A DNA stretch of 64,000 bases from Kitasatospora gansuensis (GTDB lineage Bacteria > Actinomycetota > Actinomycetes > Streptomycetales > Streptomycetaceae): positions 1 to 64,000 of the forward strand of contig NZ_JACHJR010000001.1 of NCBI RefSeq assembly GCF_014203705.1, written 5' to 3'. The translations under genes and the position numbers were made by a program. This document shows, in pieces, positions 55,734 to 64,000 of the stretch. The first letter of the stretch is position 1; the number at the start of each line of letters is the position of its first letter. The notes under the pieces were generated by a model. The model saw nothing but the letters and a program-made list of their open reading frames with translations, did no database searches and was not told where the DNA came from.

Positions 55734-56047
55734 TCACCGACCTGCCCGCGAACCTGGCCGCCGCCGCGCTGGTCGCCACCACCGGTTCGCTGCTGCGGCG
55801 CCATCGCCGGGGCCTTGCGGTCGACGATGCGCCCGGCAGCCGACTTCGACACTCCGGACAGCGGCGCCGCATGTGGCAGGAGCTGGGCGTCGGGACCGCA
55901 GAGGGCCGGGAGCACCTGGACACCCACTCCAACGACCCACCCGGGCACGGCCGGTGGACCGCCTCCCTGGCGAGCTGGCCTGACCCGCGACCGCCGTCGC
56001 ATACCCATGCTCGTTCAGCTGCATGGTCATGCTCGCTGCGTTGCTGA
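55724..56047 (+). CDS. Possible membrane-associated protein, doubtful
   Basis: A GTG inside the end of the previous small ORF starts 'MALITDLPANLAAAALVATT' and 'GSLLRRHRRGLAVDDAPGSR', a plausible hydrophobic start with a basic stop-transfer. The rest is His/Pro/Arg-rich, unlike a folded protein. Overlap by ten bases with the preceding ORF could mean coupling. It could be a truncated gene. The spacer 56048-56310 shows nothing. Confidence 0.25.
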   Translation: MALITDLPANLAAAALVATTGSLLRRHRRGLAVDDAPGSRLRHSGQRRRMWQELGVGTAEGREHLDTHSNDPPGHGRWTASLASWPDPRPPSHTHARSAAWSCSLRC

Positions 56048-56310
56048 ACAGCCGCCCAGGGGTAGGGAGGGACCCCTCAAGCCCTTCCCCGTCCCCTCTC
56101 CCCCGCAGGCGTACGGCACCTCGCCATCTGTGCGGGTTCCAGAGCGGTGAAGCCGAGCTATGACCTGTCCGCCGGGCGGCTGGTCACGCCTTACGGCGGA
56201 CAGGTACGAGCGTGCGACCTCGGGTGCCGGTCTACCACCCGGGGCAGTGAGCGGCCCAGACCAGTCGTCCAAGAGACCGATGAACTCCGCGAACTCCAGG
56301 AACTCCCTGA

Positions 56311-56766
56311 CTACTTGTCAGTCCCGAAGTGGGTGGCCTTCCCTCCGAACGCGAGGATCCAGGACTCGTCGACCACGCCGGGGAGGAAGCTGACTACGTC
56401 GATGTTGTGGAACTTGACCCCGTCCTGTTCGGCAGCGGGGACGAGCTTGCTGCTCTTGGGCGGTTGGTTGCCGAGGAGCTTCCCGGGCGATGCGATGATG
56501 CCCTCCTTTCCGTTGATGTTGAGGATGCCTGAGGCGATCGCCAGGATCCCTGCGTCGAGGTCCATGATGTCCGCGAACGACTTCTTGCCGAGCCCCGGAC
56601 CGACGGGGCCCCCGTTTGCGATCGCGAGGTCTTCGTCGGCGCCAGGCTTCAGGAGGCCGCCGATCCTTTGCGAGGGTTGGGCCTCGGCGGCCTGAGCAGG
56701 GGCCGCCAGGAACAGGGGGACGGCGGTCGCCAGGGCGATGGCCCCGAATACGGTCCGTGATTTCAT
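56311..56766 (-). CDS. Secreted protein, 151 residues
   Basis: Signal peptide 'MKSRTVFGAIALATAVPLFL' with AAPAQA and cleavage before AE. The mature part is 'PSQRIGGLLKPGADEDLAIA', 'KKSFADIMDLDAGILAIASG', 'ILNINGKEGIIASPGKLLGN' and 'PGVVDESWILAFGGKATHFG'. No cysteines, mixed alpha/beta, no recognised family. No ribosome site is seen before the ATG, so translation may be leaderless. Confidence 0.7.
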   Translation of the reverse strand: MKSRTVFGAIALATAVPLFLAAPAQAAEAQPSQRIGGLLKPGADEDLAIANGGPVGPGLGKKSFADIMDLDAGILAIASGILNINGKEGIIASPGKLLGNQPPKSSKLVPAAEQDGVKFHNIDVVSFLPGVVDESWILAFGGKATHFGTDK

Positions 56767-56878
56767 GTCGTGATCATGGATCGCGAGACACACACCCGCC
56801 ATCCCGTTGGGCCAGATGCCGCCCATCCAACCAGCCGGCTCACCCGCCCGGCCCGAGGAGGTGCCGCCCCCACTTCCC

Positions 56879-57505
56879 TCACGCCACCGCCGGCTGCCGC
56901 ACCCAGCGCAGCAGCAGAACACTCACCAGGGCCGCGAGCGCGCACCAGGTGGAGGCGAAGGCGGTCCGCCAGAGGACGGCGCAGATCAGCGCGGCGACGG
57001 CCATCACCCACCCGAGCCGCCGCAGGGCGGGGTCGGGGTTGAGGACCAGCGGGCCGAGCGTGGCCAGCAGGTACGCGATCAGCAGCAGCGGCGCGAACGG
57101 GAGGCCGACCGCGTAGCTGAGGGTGTGCCCGTGGGCCTCGGCGGTCACGGGGCCGGCCAGCACCGCCGCGGCCAGCGGCACCGCGGTGGCGAGTCCGAGC
57201 AAAAGGAACGGGAGCAGGCGCCGGGGCCGCCCCGAGGCGTACCAGGCGCCGAACGGGACCAGCGTCACCAGGACCGGCATCGCGATCAACGCCCAGATCA
57301 CCCGGGCGACTTGGGCCACCTCGGGGTCGATCCGGCCTTCACCGCCGAGCCAGACCGCGGCTTCCACCAGCTGGTGCACACCGAGCAGCAGGGGCAGCGC
57401 CGCCAGCGGTACCTGCCGTCGATGGCGTACTCCGCTGAGGCAGGCCACCCCGAGACCGGCCACCACCGCACCGGTGACCAGATCAGCCTCCGCGCTCCAG
57501 CACAT
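56879..57505 (-). CDS. DUF6629-type multi-pass membrane protein
   Basis: 208 residues, starting with the hallmark 'MCWSAEADLVTGAVVAGLGV'. Then 'PLAALPLLLGVHQLVEAAVW', 'VARVIWALIAMPVLVTLVPF', 'LLPFLLLGLATAVPLAAAVL', 'PFAPLLLIAYLLATLGPLVL' and 'LGWVMAVAALICAVLWRTAF', about seven helices. The 'HQ..EA..W' motif in the second helix is conserved in this family as I remember it. GGGAGGAG precedes the ATG. Function unknown. Confidence 0.82.
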   Translation of the reverse strand: MCWSAEADLVTGAVVAGLGVACLSGVRHRRQVPLAALPLLLGVHQLVEAAVWLGGEGRIDPEVAQVARVIWALIAMPVLVTLVPFGAWYASGRPRRLLPFLLLGLATAVPLAAAVLAGPVTAEAHGHTLSYAVGLPFAPLLLIAYLLATLGPLVLNPDPALRRLGWVMAVAALICAVLWRTAFASTWCALAALVSVLLLRWVRQPAVA

Positions 57506-57755
57506 CGGCTCCTCCCAGCGGCCAAGATCGCTGCTCCACCATAGGGCGCCGCCTCAAGAGAGCGGCCGCGACCCGCCGCACCCGACGTAGCACCCTCACG
57601 ATGCGACGTCCACCTAAGAGGTTCGAGGTAGGCAGGTCCACCGCCCTTGCCTACGCTGTCCCCCGCCTCGTCGCCGGAGGGCGACCTGACACCTCGTCAC
57701 TCTTCGCCCCACGGGGGACATCATCAAGACTCGAACAGCCGCGCTCAGCGCCGCC

Positions 57756-60023
57756 GTGCTGCTGAGCGCACTCGCCCTGCCCGCCGTCGGAGCGGCGAGC
57801 GCGTCCGGTACTCCGGCCGATCTCTTCGTCGACAACCGCCCCGGCATGTACTGCTCGGACACTGGCACCGGCGAGCAGTCCAAGCCCTACTGCACGATCA
57901 CCAAAGCGGCCGCGGCCGTTCAGCCCGGCCAGCGGGTGATCATCGGGCCGGGGCGCTACCCCGAGGCCGTGAACATCACCCGGTCCGGCCGGGCCGACGC
58001 CCCGATCAGCTTTCTCGGCCAGGGCGTGTCGGTCACGGACAACGACAAGACCGTCATCGGCGGCACCGGCACCAAGACCACGGAGCGGGCGCTCTCGGTC
58101 ACCGGCGCGCAGCACGTCCTGATCAAGGGCATCGACTTCTTCGCGAGCCAGGAGGGCGTGCACGTCGAGAACTCCTCCGACATCACCGTCCTGCGGGGCA
58201 CGGTCACCGGCGCGCAGAGCGCGGCGGTCCGGGTCACCGGCAGCTCGGCGCGGGTCACCCTCGGGAAGCTCGACCTCACCTCCACCATCGGCTCCGGCAT
58301 CGCGGTCGACGGCGGGGCCTCGGCCACCGTGGTGTCCACGAACCGGATCAAGGCCGGTACGGGGGCGGCCGTCTCGGTCACCGACGCACCCGGCACGGTC
58401 GTGGTGGCCAACTCGGTCCAGGCGCTCTGCACGGCCGGCATCGAACTGGCCGGGGCCTCTCCCGGCGCGGTGGTCGAGAACAACGTGATCTCACCGGTCG
58501 AGGCGTACGGGACGCTGCCCGGCAGCTGCGCCGAGGAGCGGCCCGCCGCCGTCCGGGTGTCGGCCCCTTCCGTCACCGGCAGCAAGGTCGACTACAACGT
58601 CCTCGACACCGCCAACGGCCTTGCGGCGTACGCCTGGTCGGGCACCAAGTACAGCGACCGGGCCGCCTTCACCGCCGCCACCGGCCAGGGCGTGCACGAC
58701 GCTTTCGCCAACCCGCACATCCCGCAGCGGGGCGACCGGCACGCCGCCGCGCTGCCGACGGTCGACTCGGCCGACGAGAACGCCCCGGGCCTGCTCGCCC
58801 CGGAGCCGTACGAGCCGGGCTTCGAGGACGATCCGCTGACGCCCAACTCCGGTACCGGGACCGGGATTCGCGACCGGGGTGCGCAGGAGTACCGCAACGT
58901 CGGCACCGCCTTCACCCCGCTCGGGCCGACCCGGGTGCTGGACACTCGCCTGGGCATCGGCGCACCCGCGAACGAACAGGTCAACAGCTACCTGGAGTTG
59001 CAGGTGACCGGACGGGCCGGCGTGCCGGCCACCGGGGTGACCGCGGTGGTCCTGAACGTCACGGTCCCGCAGACCTGGGACTCGGGCTACCTGTCGGTGT
59101 ATCCGCTCTACGGCTGGTCCGGCACCTCGAACCTCAACTGGCTGGCAGGTGAGACCGTCTCGAACCAGGTCACCGTACCGGTCGCCGCCAACGGCACGGT
59201 CGGCTTCGTGCCGCACACCCCCTACGGCGTCCACCTGATCGCCGACCTGGCGGGCTACTACGGCGTCTCGGGCAGCGGGTTCACCCCGACCGCTCCGGCC
59301 AGGGCGCTCGACACCCGGACCGGTACGGGCGCGACCCAGGCGCCGGTCGGCCCCGGCGGCACCGTCGACCTCCAGGTGGCGGGCGTCAACGGCCTCCCGG
59401 CCGCCGGCATCACGGCGGTGACCATGAACGTCACGGTGACCGACGGCACCGGCACCGGCTTCCTGACGGTCTATCCGCACGGCCGGCCGCGGCCCGGGAC
59501 CTCGGTCCTCAACTGGACCGCGGGCCGGACCCTCGCCACCCTGGTGACCGTCCCGGTGGTGGACGGCAAGGTGTCGTTCTACGCCGGGAGCAGCGGTACG
59601 GTCCAGTTCGTCGCGGACGTGGCCGGCTACCACAGCGACCAGGGCCATCAGGTCTACCACTCGATGACGCCGGTGCGACTGCTGGACACCCGCGCGGACA
59701 CCCCCACCCTCTGCCAGGCCCCGCCCCGGCCCGCCGCCGCCGTACCGGCCGCCGGCACCCTGGACCTCCCGGTCTGCGCGGCGGCCGAAGCCACCTCGGT
59801 GACCCTCAACACCACCGTGACCGAGACCGGCGCCGCGGGCTACCTGACCGTCCACCCGCACGGCGCGGCCCGCCCGTTGGCCTCCAACCTGAACTGGACG
59901 GCGGGCCAGACCGTCCCGAACCAGATGGTGGTCCAGGTCCTCGACGGGAAGCTCTCCTTCTACAACGGCAGCGCGCAGAGCACCCAGCTCATCGTCGACC
60001 TGGTCGGCTACCACTCGTTCTGA
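57756..60023 (+). CDS. Secreted right-handed beta-helix protein with three C-terminal 'LDTR' repeats
   Basis: 755 residues from the GTG. The true signal peptide seems to start 11-12 codons earlier, at 57720 or 57723 ('IKTRTAALSAAVLLSALALP'), where GGGGG is well placed but the codons are ATC. The N-terminal 320 residues form a parallel beta-helix ('ITKAAAAVQPGQRVIIGPGR', 'QHVLIKGIDFFASQEGVHVE', 'VVENNVISPVEAYG'). Three repeats start near residues 393, 516 and 641 with R-x-L-D-T-R. Each has 'LNVTV....GYLSVYP', 'SNLNWLAGETVSNQVTVPV' and 'HLIADLAGYYG', an actinobacterial surface repeat. Likely secreted polysaccharide- or wall-associated. Confidence 0.85.
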   Translation: MLLSALALPAVGAASASGTPADLFVDNRPGMYCSDTGTGEQSKPYCTITKAAAAVQPGQRVIIGPGRYPEAVNITRSGRADAPISFLGQGVSVTDNDKTVIGGTGTKTTERALSVTGAQHVLIKGIDFFASQEGVHVENSSDITVLRGTVTGAQSAAVRVTGSSARVTLGKLDLTSTIGSGIAVDGGASATVVSTNRIKAGTGAAVSVTDAPGTVVVANSVQALCTAGIELAGASPGAVVENNVISPVEAYGTLPGSCAEERPAAVRVSAPSVTGSKVDYNVLDTANGLAAYAWSGTKYSDRAAFTAATGQGVHDAFANPHIPQRGDRHAAALPTVDSADENAPGLLAPEPYEPGFEDDPLTPNSGTGTGIRDRGAQEYRNVGTAFTPLGPTRVLDTRLGIGAPANEQVNSYLELQVTGRAGVPATGVTAVVLNVTVPQTWDSGYLSVYPLYGWSGTSNLNWLAGETVSNQVTVPVAANGTVGFVPHTPYGVHLIADLAGYYGVSGSGFTPTAPARALDTRTGTGATQAPVGPGGTVDLQVAGVNGLPAAGITAVTMNVTVTDGTGTGFLTVYPHGRPRPGTSVLNWTAGRTLATLVTVPVVDGKVSFYAGSSGTVQFVADVAGYHSDQGHQVYHSMTPVRLLDTRADTPTLCQAPPRPAAAVPAAGTLDLPVCAAAEATSVTLNTTVTETGAAGYLTVHPHGAARPLASNLNWTAGQTVPNQMVVQVLDGKLSFYNGSAQSTQLIVDLVGYHSF

Positions 60024-60027
60024 CCGC

Positions 60028-60072
60028 GACGCCGACGGCCCGCCCCTCACCGAGGGGCGGGCCGTCGGCGTC
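60028..60072 (+). terminator. Very strong hairpin terminator after the beta-helix gene
   Basis: Twenty bases at 60028-60047 pair perfectly with 60053-60072 around a five-base loop (CACCG). The hairpin begins five bases after the stop codon. No U-run, as usual here. Confidence 0.9.
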
Positions 60073-60251
60073 CCCGGACACACAACTCGTCACCAACAAG
60101 CTCGACCTGACGCACCATCACCCTGCACAACACGCCCTGCCGACGGCACCCTTTCCCCTAGCCTGGTGCCCGGACCATCCCCTTCCCTTCGGGGTCGCAC
60201 TCCCCCAACAGCAGAGCCCGGGTTCCCATCCCTCACACGGGAGGCTTCACC

Positions 60252-62135
60252 ATGAGTCGAACAGGCATGTGCCCAAGGGTGCTCATCGTCGGGGCGGGCC
60301 TGGCCGGCACCGCCACGGCGATCCGGCTGCTCCGCTTCGCCCGCAGGCCGCTCGAAGTGGTCCTGCTGGAGCGGCGTTCCGACTACCGGTCTGCCGGTGT
60401 CGCCTATCACCGGGACGGCAATCCCTGGGATCACGTGTTCAACATCCAGGCGGGTCGGATGTCGGCGTTCCGGGAGGACGTCCACGACTTCGTCCGCTGG
60501 GCCAACCACGAGGCCGACCGGCGGGACTGGCCGGCGCCCTGGGCCGAGCTGGAGTTCGTCGAGCAGGGGCCCGCGCCCCGGCGGATCTTCCAGGACTACC
60601 TGGTCGACCGGCTGGCCGAGGCCAGGCGGGAGGCCTTACCCGGCGTCGTGCTGATCGAGGCGGACGGCGAGGCGGTCGACCTGGAAGTACGCAACACCGG
60701 GGTCGAGGTGACGGTGCGCCAGCTCGCCGCGAGCGGCCTCTCCGCCGGGGAGGGACCGGAGCCGACGGTGCTGTTCGCCGACCACGTCGTGCTCGCGACC
60801 GGCCTGGAGCAGCGGGATCCGCCCTTCGCCGCCGGGGTGCGCGCCCACGCCTCCTTCGTCCGGAACCCGTACTCCGCGGCGGGTGTCCGCAAGCTGGTGG
60901 CGCTGCCGCCCGAGGCGACGGTCGCCATCGTCGGGTCCGTCCTGAGCGCGTACGACTCCGCGGGCCTGCTGCTCCGACGCGGCCACACCGGGCGGATCCA
61001 CCTGATCTCCAAAACCGGGACGATGTTCCGGACGTACCCGGGCGGCCATGAGCACGGAGTGTTCCAACTGCCCTGCCCGAGCTCGCTGCTGGAGCCGTAC
61101 CGTGATCGCGAGGAGTTCCTCGGCCGGGTCAGGGCCGAGTGGGAGTCCGCGTGCTCGGCGGTCCTCCGGGACCATCCCGACGTCGACCCGGTGGTGGTGG
61201 CGGAGCGGGTGGCCAAGGCCTGGGAGCCGCATCTCCCAGAGGCCCTCGACCGCATTCCCTCGGCGGAACTGCGGTGCCTGCTGGACGAGTTCGGTACCGC
61301 GATCGCCGCGTTCCGGGTCGGCGCGGTGGAGTACACGATGTCGGTCATCGAGCGTGCGATGGACCAGGCGGACGGGCCGGTGCAGCTGGTCGTCGGCAAG
61401 GTGGAGGGGATCGCGCCGGCGGAGTCGGGTCGGCTGGTGGTCTCGGTCACAGCCCCGGAGGAGAAGCACTCCATCGAGGCCGACCTGGTGGTCTCCAACT
61501 TCGGCCGGGAGTCGGATTACAGCCGGGTCGGCCAGTCGCTCTGGCGGAACCTCCTCCGGAAGGGGATCGCGGTCCCCCATGCGCGCACCGGGCGCGGCCT
61601 GGAGGTCGACGGCCAGGGCGCGTTGTTGACCTCCGAAGGGGAGCCGGCCGGTCCGATCTCCGCGGTCGGGGTGCTGCGGGAGGGCGACGAGATCGTCCGG
61701 AACGGCCGGACCGGCGCTTTCACCTTCAATCTCGCCGCCATCAAGAACCACTCGATCGCGGTAGCCGCCCGCGCGATCGAGCAGCTGGAACTCCGGGAAG
61801 ACGATTTGGCCCGAAACATGGCTCAATTCCATGGCCATGTCAGCAAGTTCGAGGAAGCGACCCCGGACGGCTTCGAGGAGGCTGTTCTCCTGGAGGCGAA
61901 GAGGCTGGCCACCCGGTCTCGAAGTGAGCGGGAACTGATCGATGCTCAATTGGACACCCGACTCCGATCCGTGGGCGAACTTCTGACCCTCCAACCGGAT
62001 GATTCCCAGTACGACCGTCTGATCAGGGCGGTCGTCAACCGCGCCGCTGTCGAACGGCTCACCGACATCTCCGTGACGCCACGTCAGCTGCGCCGACAAC
62101 TGGGGCTGGCGAACGCCGAGGAGCTGGAGGACTAG
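60252..62135 (+). CDS. FAD/NAD(P)-binding protein (HpnW/PF13454-like), coupled to a PEP-utilising protein
   Basis: 627 residues. 'RVLIVGAGLAGTATAIRLLR' is the FAD Rossmann motif near residue 9 and 'LEVVLLERRSDYRSAGVAYH' follows. 'HVFNIQAGRMSAFREDVHDF' and 'LFADHVVLATGLEQRDPPFA' (NAD(P)-family ATG motif) come next. 'ATVAIVGSVLSAYDSAGLLL' is a second Rossmann motif and 'AFTFNLAAIKNHSIAVAARA' lies late. This is the layout of the FAD/NAD(P)-binding group that includes adenylate-forming hydroxyacyl-associated oxidoreductases. The last 120 residues are helical and unassigned. Its TAG is followed directly by the GTG of the next gene, so the two are made together. Confidence 0.85.
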   Translation: MSRTGMCPRVLIVGAGLAGTATAIRLLRFARRPLEVVLLERRSDYRSAGVAYHRDGNPWDHVFNIQAGRMSAFREDVHDFVRWANHEADRRDWPAPWAELEFVEQGPAPRRIFQDYLVDRLAEARREALPGVVLIEADGEAVDLEVRNTGVEVTVRQLAASGLSAGEGPEPTVLFADHVVLATGLEQRDPPFAAGVRAHASFVRNPYSAAGVRKLVALPPEATVAIVGSVLSAYDSAGLLLRRGHTGRIHLISKTGTMFRTYPGGHEHGVFQLPCPSSLLEPYRDREEFLGRVRAEWESACSAVLRDHPDVDPVVVAERVAKAWEPHLPEALDRIPSAELRCLLDEFGTAIAAFRVGAVEYTMSVIERAMDQADGPVQLVVGKVEGIAPAESGRLVVSVTAPEEKHSIEADLVVSNFGRESDYSRVGQSLWRNLLRKGIAVPHARTGRGLEVDGQGALLTSEGEPAGPISAVGVLREGDEIVRNGRTGAFTFNLAAIKNHSIAVAARAIEQLELREDDLARNMAQFHGHVSKFEEATPDGFEEAVLLEAKRLATRSRSERELIDAQLDTRLRSVGELLTLQPDDSQYDRLIRAVVNRAAVERLTDISVTPRQLRRQLGLANAEELED

Positions 62136-63389
62136 GTGAGCGGGCGACGGATTCAGGGATTCCTGTTGAGCGGTGGCACGCAGAGCGTTCTGCGCGGCAC
62201 CTGCAATCGCACGAGAACTCCACGCGAGGGATCCATCCTCGTCGCCCCTTCCCTGGAAGCCGCTCTGTACGAGGCGATCGTGGCGGCGAGCGCGGTCGTC
62301 TGCGGCTCCGGCGGGCTGACCGGCCACATGCAGTCGCTCTGCCGGGGCAGAGGAATCCCCGTGCTCCGGGTCGACCAGGCCGATCTCGCCGACCTGGTCG
62401 GCGAGGTGACGCTGCATCTGGAGAGCCAGTCGATCGTCATCGGGTCCGAGCCGGACGCCGGGGCCTCGGGACGGTCGGCCGGGAGCCCCACGGTGGAGGA
62501 TCTCGGCTCGGCCTGCGCGGTGATCGCCGATCTGCAGGACATCCAGACCGTCAACTCCTGCGGGCCGAACGCGAAGCGGGTCGAGTCCTTCTTCATCCGG
62601 GAGGAGTTCCTCTGCCTCGCGGCCGGCCTGCGCCCGCTGGACGCGCTGGACGGCGGCCCGGCCGCCATCGCCGCCTACGGACGGGCCGTCGCGGACCGGC
62701 TGTGCACCTTCGCCGAGGCGCTGCTGCCCGACCAACGACTGGTGCTGCGGCTGCTCGACCTCCGCTCCGACCACGCCGCCGGCGTCACCCGACTGGCCCC
62801 GGTCGCGGTCGAACCCAACCCCGAGCTCGGCCTGCACGGCGCCCGCTGGCTGCTGGGTTCGGCCGAGTACCGGGACGCGCTGCACCTGATGCTCGCCTCA
62901 CTGCGCGAGCGGCTCGGCGACGACGCGAGCCGCGTCCACCTCTCGGTGCCGTTCCTCAACGACGCCGAGGAGTTCGCCCAGCTCAGGGCCCACCTGGAAC
63001 TGCCGCCCGAGGTGGCGCTCTCCGCGTTCATCGAGACCCCGGCCGCGGTGCACGCCACCCCGGCGATCTGCGCCGCGGGCGCCGGTGAGCTGTTCGTCGG
63101 TGTGAAGGACCTGGTGCAGTTCTACCTCGCCGCCGACCGCAGCAACCACCTGGTGGCCGAGTCCTACCAGACCCGCCACCCGGCCGTCCTGGACGGCGTA
63201 CGCCAGGTCGTCGAATCCGCCCGCGCCGCCGGCACCCCCGTACGGGTCTTCGCGCTGGGCTCCGACCTCGCCCACTACCTGGAACACCTGCCGACCCCGG
63301 ACGGCTTCATGATGTGCACCGCCGAACTCCGACAGGTGCTCCTCCAGTCCGCCCCCGACCACTCCGACCGGACGGACCGCGCCGCCTGA
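62136..63389 (+). CDS. PEP-utilising-enzyme-like protein (Enzyme I-like His domain plus TIM barrel)
   Basis: 417 residues. Residues 30-80 hold a swivelling phosphohistidine domain: 'VVCGSGGLTGHMQSLCRGRG' with His64 in the GG.(T/S)(S/G)H position, then IPVLRV. Residues 145-390 are the PEP-binding barrel: R155 in 'FFIREEFL', 'LRLLDLRSD' (R205), R237 in 'LGLHGARWLL', 'VHLSVPFLNDAEEFAQLRAH', E300 in FIETPAA, and 'LFVGVKDLVQFYLAADRSN'. This matches PTS Enzyme I, but Asn of N-D-L-T-Q-Y is Lys324 and the catalytic Cys region reads FALGSDLA without Cys. No HPr-binding domain and no ATP-grasp domain. Starts immediately after the previous stop with GGAGG in the upstream gene. Confidence 0.82.
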   Translation: MSGRRIQGFLLSGGTQSVLRGTCNRTRTPREGSILVAPSLEAALYEAIVAASAVVCGSGGLTGHMQSLCRGRGIPVLRVDQADLADLVGEVTLHLESQSIVIGSEPDAGASGRSAGSPTVEDLGSACAVIADLQDIQTVNSCGPNAKRVESFFIREEFLCLAAGLRPLDALDGGPAAIAAYGRAVADRLCTFAEALLPDQRLVLRLLDLRSDHAAGVTRLAPVAVEPNPELGLHGARWLLGSAEYRDALHLMLASLRERLGDDASRVHLSVPFLNDAEEFAQLRAHLELPPEVALSAFIETPAAVHATPAICAAGAGELFVGVKDLVQFYLAADRSNHLVAESYQTRHPAVLDGVRQVVESARAAGTPVRVFALGSDLAHYLEHLPTPDGFMMCTAELRQVLLQSAPDHSDRTDRAA

Positions 63390-63400
63390 CCGAGCGTCAG

Positions 63401-63427
63401 CCGGGCCCCTGCGCTGGAGGGGCCCGG
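63401..63427. terminator. Bidirectional hairpin between convergent genes
   Basis: CCGGGCCCC (63401-63409) pairs perfectly with GGGGCCCGG (63419-63427) around a nine-base loop. It lies 11 bases after the PEP-utilising gene and 6 bases after the end of the convergent oxidoreductase. Confidence 0.85.
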
Positions 63428-63433
63428 AGCGGC

Positions 63434-64000
63434 TCAGCCCCCGGCCGGAAGCGAGGCCGACGAGGCGGTCGCCGACCGCGGCCCGGCTCCGGCCGGGCGG
63501 CCCCGCAGGACCTTGGCCAGCACCTTCGGCGCGAACAGCTGCTGCGGCGGCGACTTGAGGTTGGCCACCGCCAGGAACGCCCGGGCCACCTCCGCGTCCC
63601 CCGCCGACGCCCGGTGCAGGCGGGCCACGTACCGGTTGAGCAGCTTGACCCGCAGCGTCCGTTGGCCTTCGACGAACGGGAACCGCAGGTCACCGCCGAC
63701 GGACATGTCCCACGGCACGCCGACCGCCCGCGCCGCCCGGCGGAAGTACTCCCGGACCTCCGCCGCCCCGCTCCCCCGGGCCAGGCACTCCCGCAGCGCG
63801 ACCGCCTGCAGCGCGGCGGCCGTCATCCCCTGGCCGTACGAGGGGTTGAACTGGCAGAACGCGTCGCCGAAGACGAGGTAGCCCGCCGGCATCCGGTCGA
63901 TCCGCTCGTAGTGCCGGCGGACCGACACCGGGATCCGCATCGCCCGAGGCTCCGTCAGCGGCTCCAGCCGCTCCAGCAGGCGGTGCAGGTCGGGCACCGG
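63434..64000 (-). CDS. FAD-dependent oxidoreductase, C-terminal part, cut by window edge
   Basis: The visible 189 residues are the C-terminal half of a flavoprotein: 'RMPAGYLVFGDAFCQFNPSY' and 'GQGMTAAALQAVALRECLAR' carry the G-D-A and G-Q-G-M FAD-pyrophosphate motifs. 'WDMSVGGDLRFPFVEGQRTL' and 'RVKLLNRYVARLHRASAGDA' follow. This is the type seen in actinobacterial FAD-dependent monooxygenase/halogenase-like proteins. The frame is still open at 64000, so the FAD-binding N-terminus lies outside the window. Confidence 0.88.
   Translation of the reverse strand, partial: PVPDLHRLLERLEPLTEPRAMRIPVSVRRHYERIDRMPAGYLVFGDAFCQFNPSYGQGMTAAALQAVALRECLARGSGAAEVREYFRRAARAVGVPWDMSVGGDLRFPFVEGQRTLRVKLLNRYVARLHRASAGDAEVARAFLAVANLKSPPQQLFAPKVLAKVLRGRPAGAGPRSATASSASLPAGG

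Noticed and set aside
60636..62885. 749-codon minus-strand frame across the FAD and PEP-utilising genes
   Set aside because: Antisense shadow; spans two well-supported genes and has shadow-type composition.

Overview
The window is very GC-rich actinobacterial DNA. Codons end mostly in G or C, GTG starts are common, and there are many TetR/MarR/PadR/HxlR regulators, secreted proteins and lipoproteins. This fits a Streptomyces- or Kitasatospora-type chromosome, probably accessory/arm DNA rather than the conserved core: no ribosomal, replication or primary-metabolism operon is present. No phage, integrase, IS element or CRISPR array was seen.

Layout. 0-16.7 kb is a decay-rich segment. Intact genes (serine hydrolase, SDR, two TetR regulators, an AAC(6')-like acetyltransferase, small zinc proteins, an L7/L12-like protein) sit among genes broken by one-base frame changes: a DUF2306 membrane protein, a cyclic-phosphate receiver protein, a four-helix membrane protein, an FAD monooxygenase, a Ser/Thr kinase with an Fn3-like tail, and a GrpB remnant. 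It ends with a YCII (DGPF) gene and an ECF42-type sigma factor whose shared stop/start codon appears lost. 16.7-30.2 kb holds secreted or surface proteins (lipoproteins, ricin-type lectin, substrate-binding protein, multicopper oxidase), two metallo-beta-lactamase-fold hydrolases, a Nudix hydrolase, a MarR-controlled NmrA/membrane operon and an Imm5-like immunity protein. 30.4-33.0 kb is an epoxide hydrolase plus an acyl-CoA-dehydrogenase-fold flavin monooxygenase with codon use unlike the neighbours. 33-47 kb holds oxidoreductases, an orphan FtsX, a PadR/SGNH pair, an imine-reductase-like enzyme with a divergent HxlR regulator, methyltransferases, a beta-propeller-like lectin, a thermolysin-family protease and an epimerase/TetR pair with clear operators.

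47.3-49.4 kb is the most striking locus: a Ro60 (TROVE) orthologue, rsr, preceded by three tandem Y-RNA-like units. All three share a terminal stem, a GTGCG box, a split helix (3 bp, one mismatch, 5 bp), a TACTTC box and a GATCT box. The first carries a circularly permuted tRNA-like module, the second only a T-arm-like part, the third none. 49.4-64 kb holds a CapA-like protein, a pseudokinase, VOC and RidA proteins, a three-repeat secreted protein, a DUF6461 protein, an IMPase-like protein with an altered metal motif, a tRNA-Trp-like gene next to a degenerate tRNA-like sequence, a DUF6629 membrane protein, a secreted beta-helix protein and a coupled pair made of an FAD/NAD(P)-binding protein and an Enzyme I-like PEP-utilising protein. 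A partial FAD oxidoreductase runs off the right edge.

All assignments come from reading the sequence; no database search was run. Frameshifts may be real or assembly errors.
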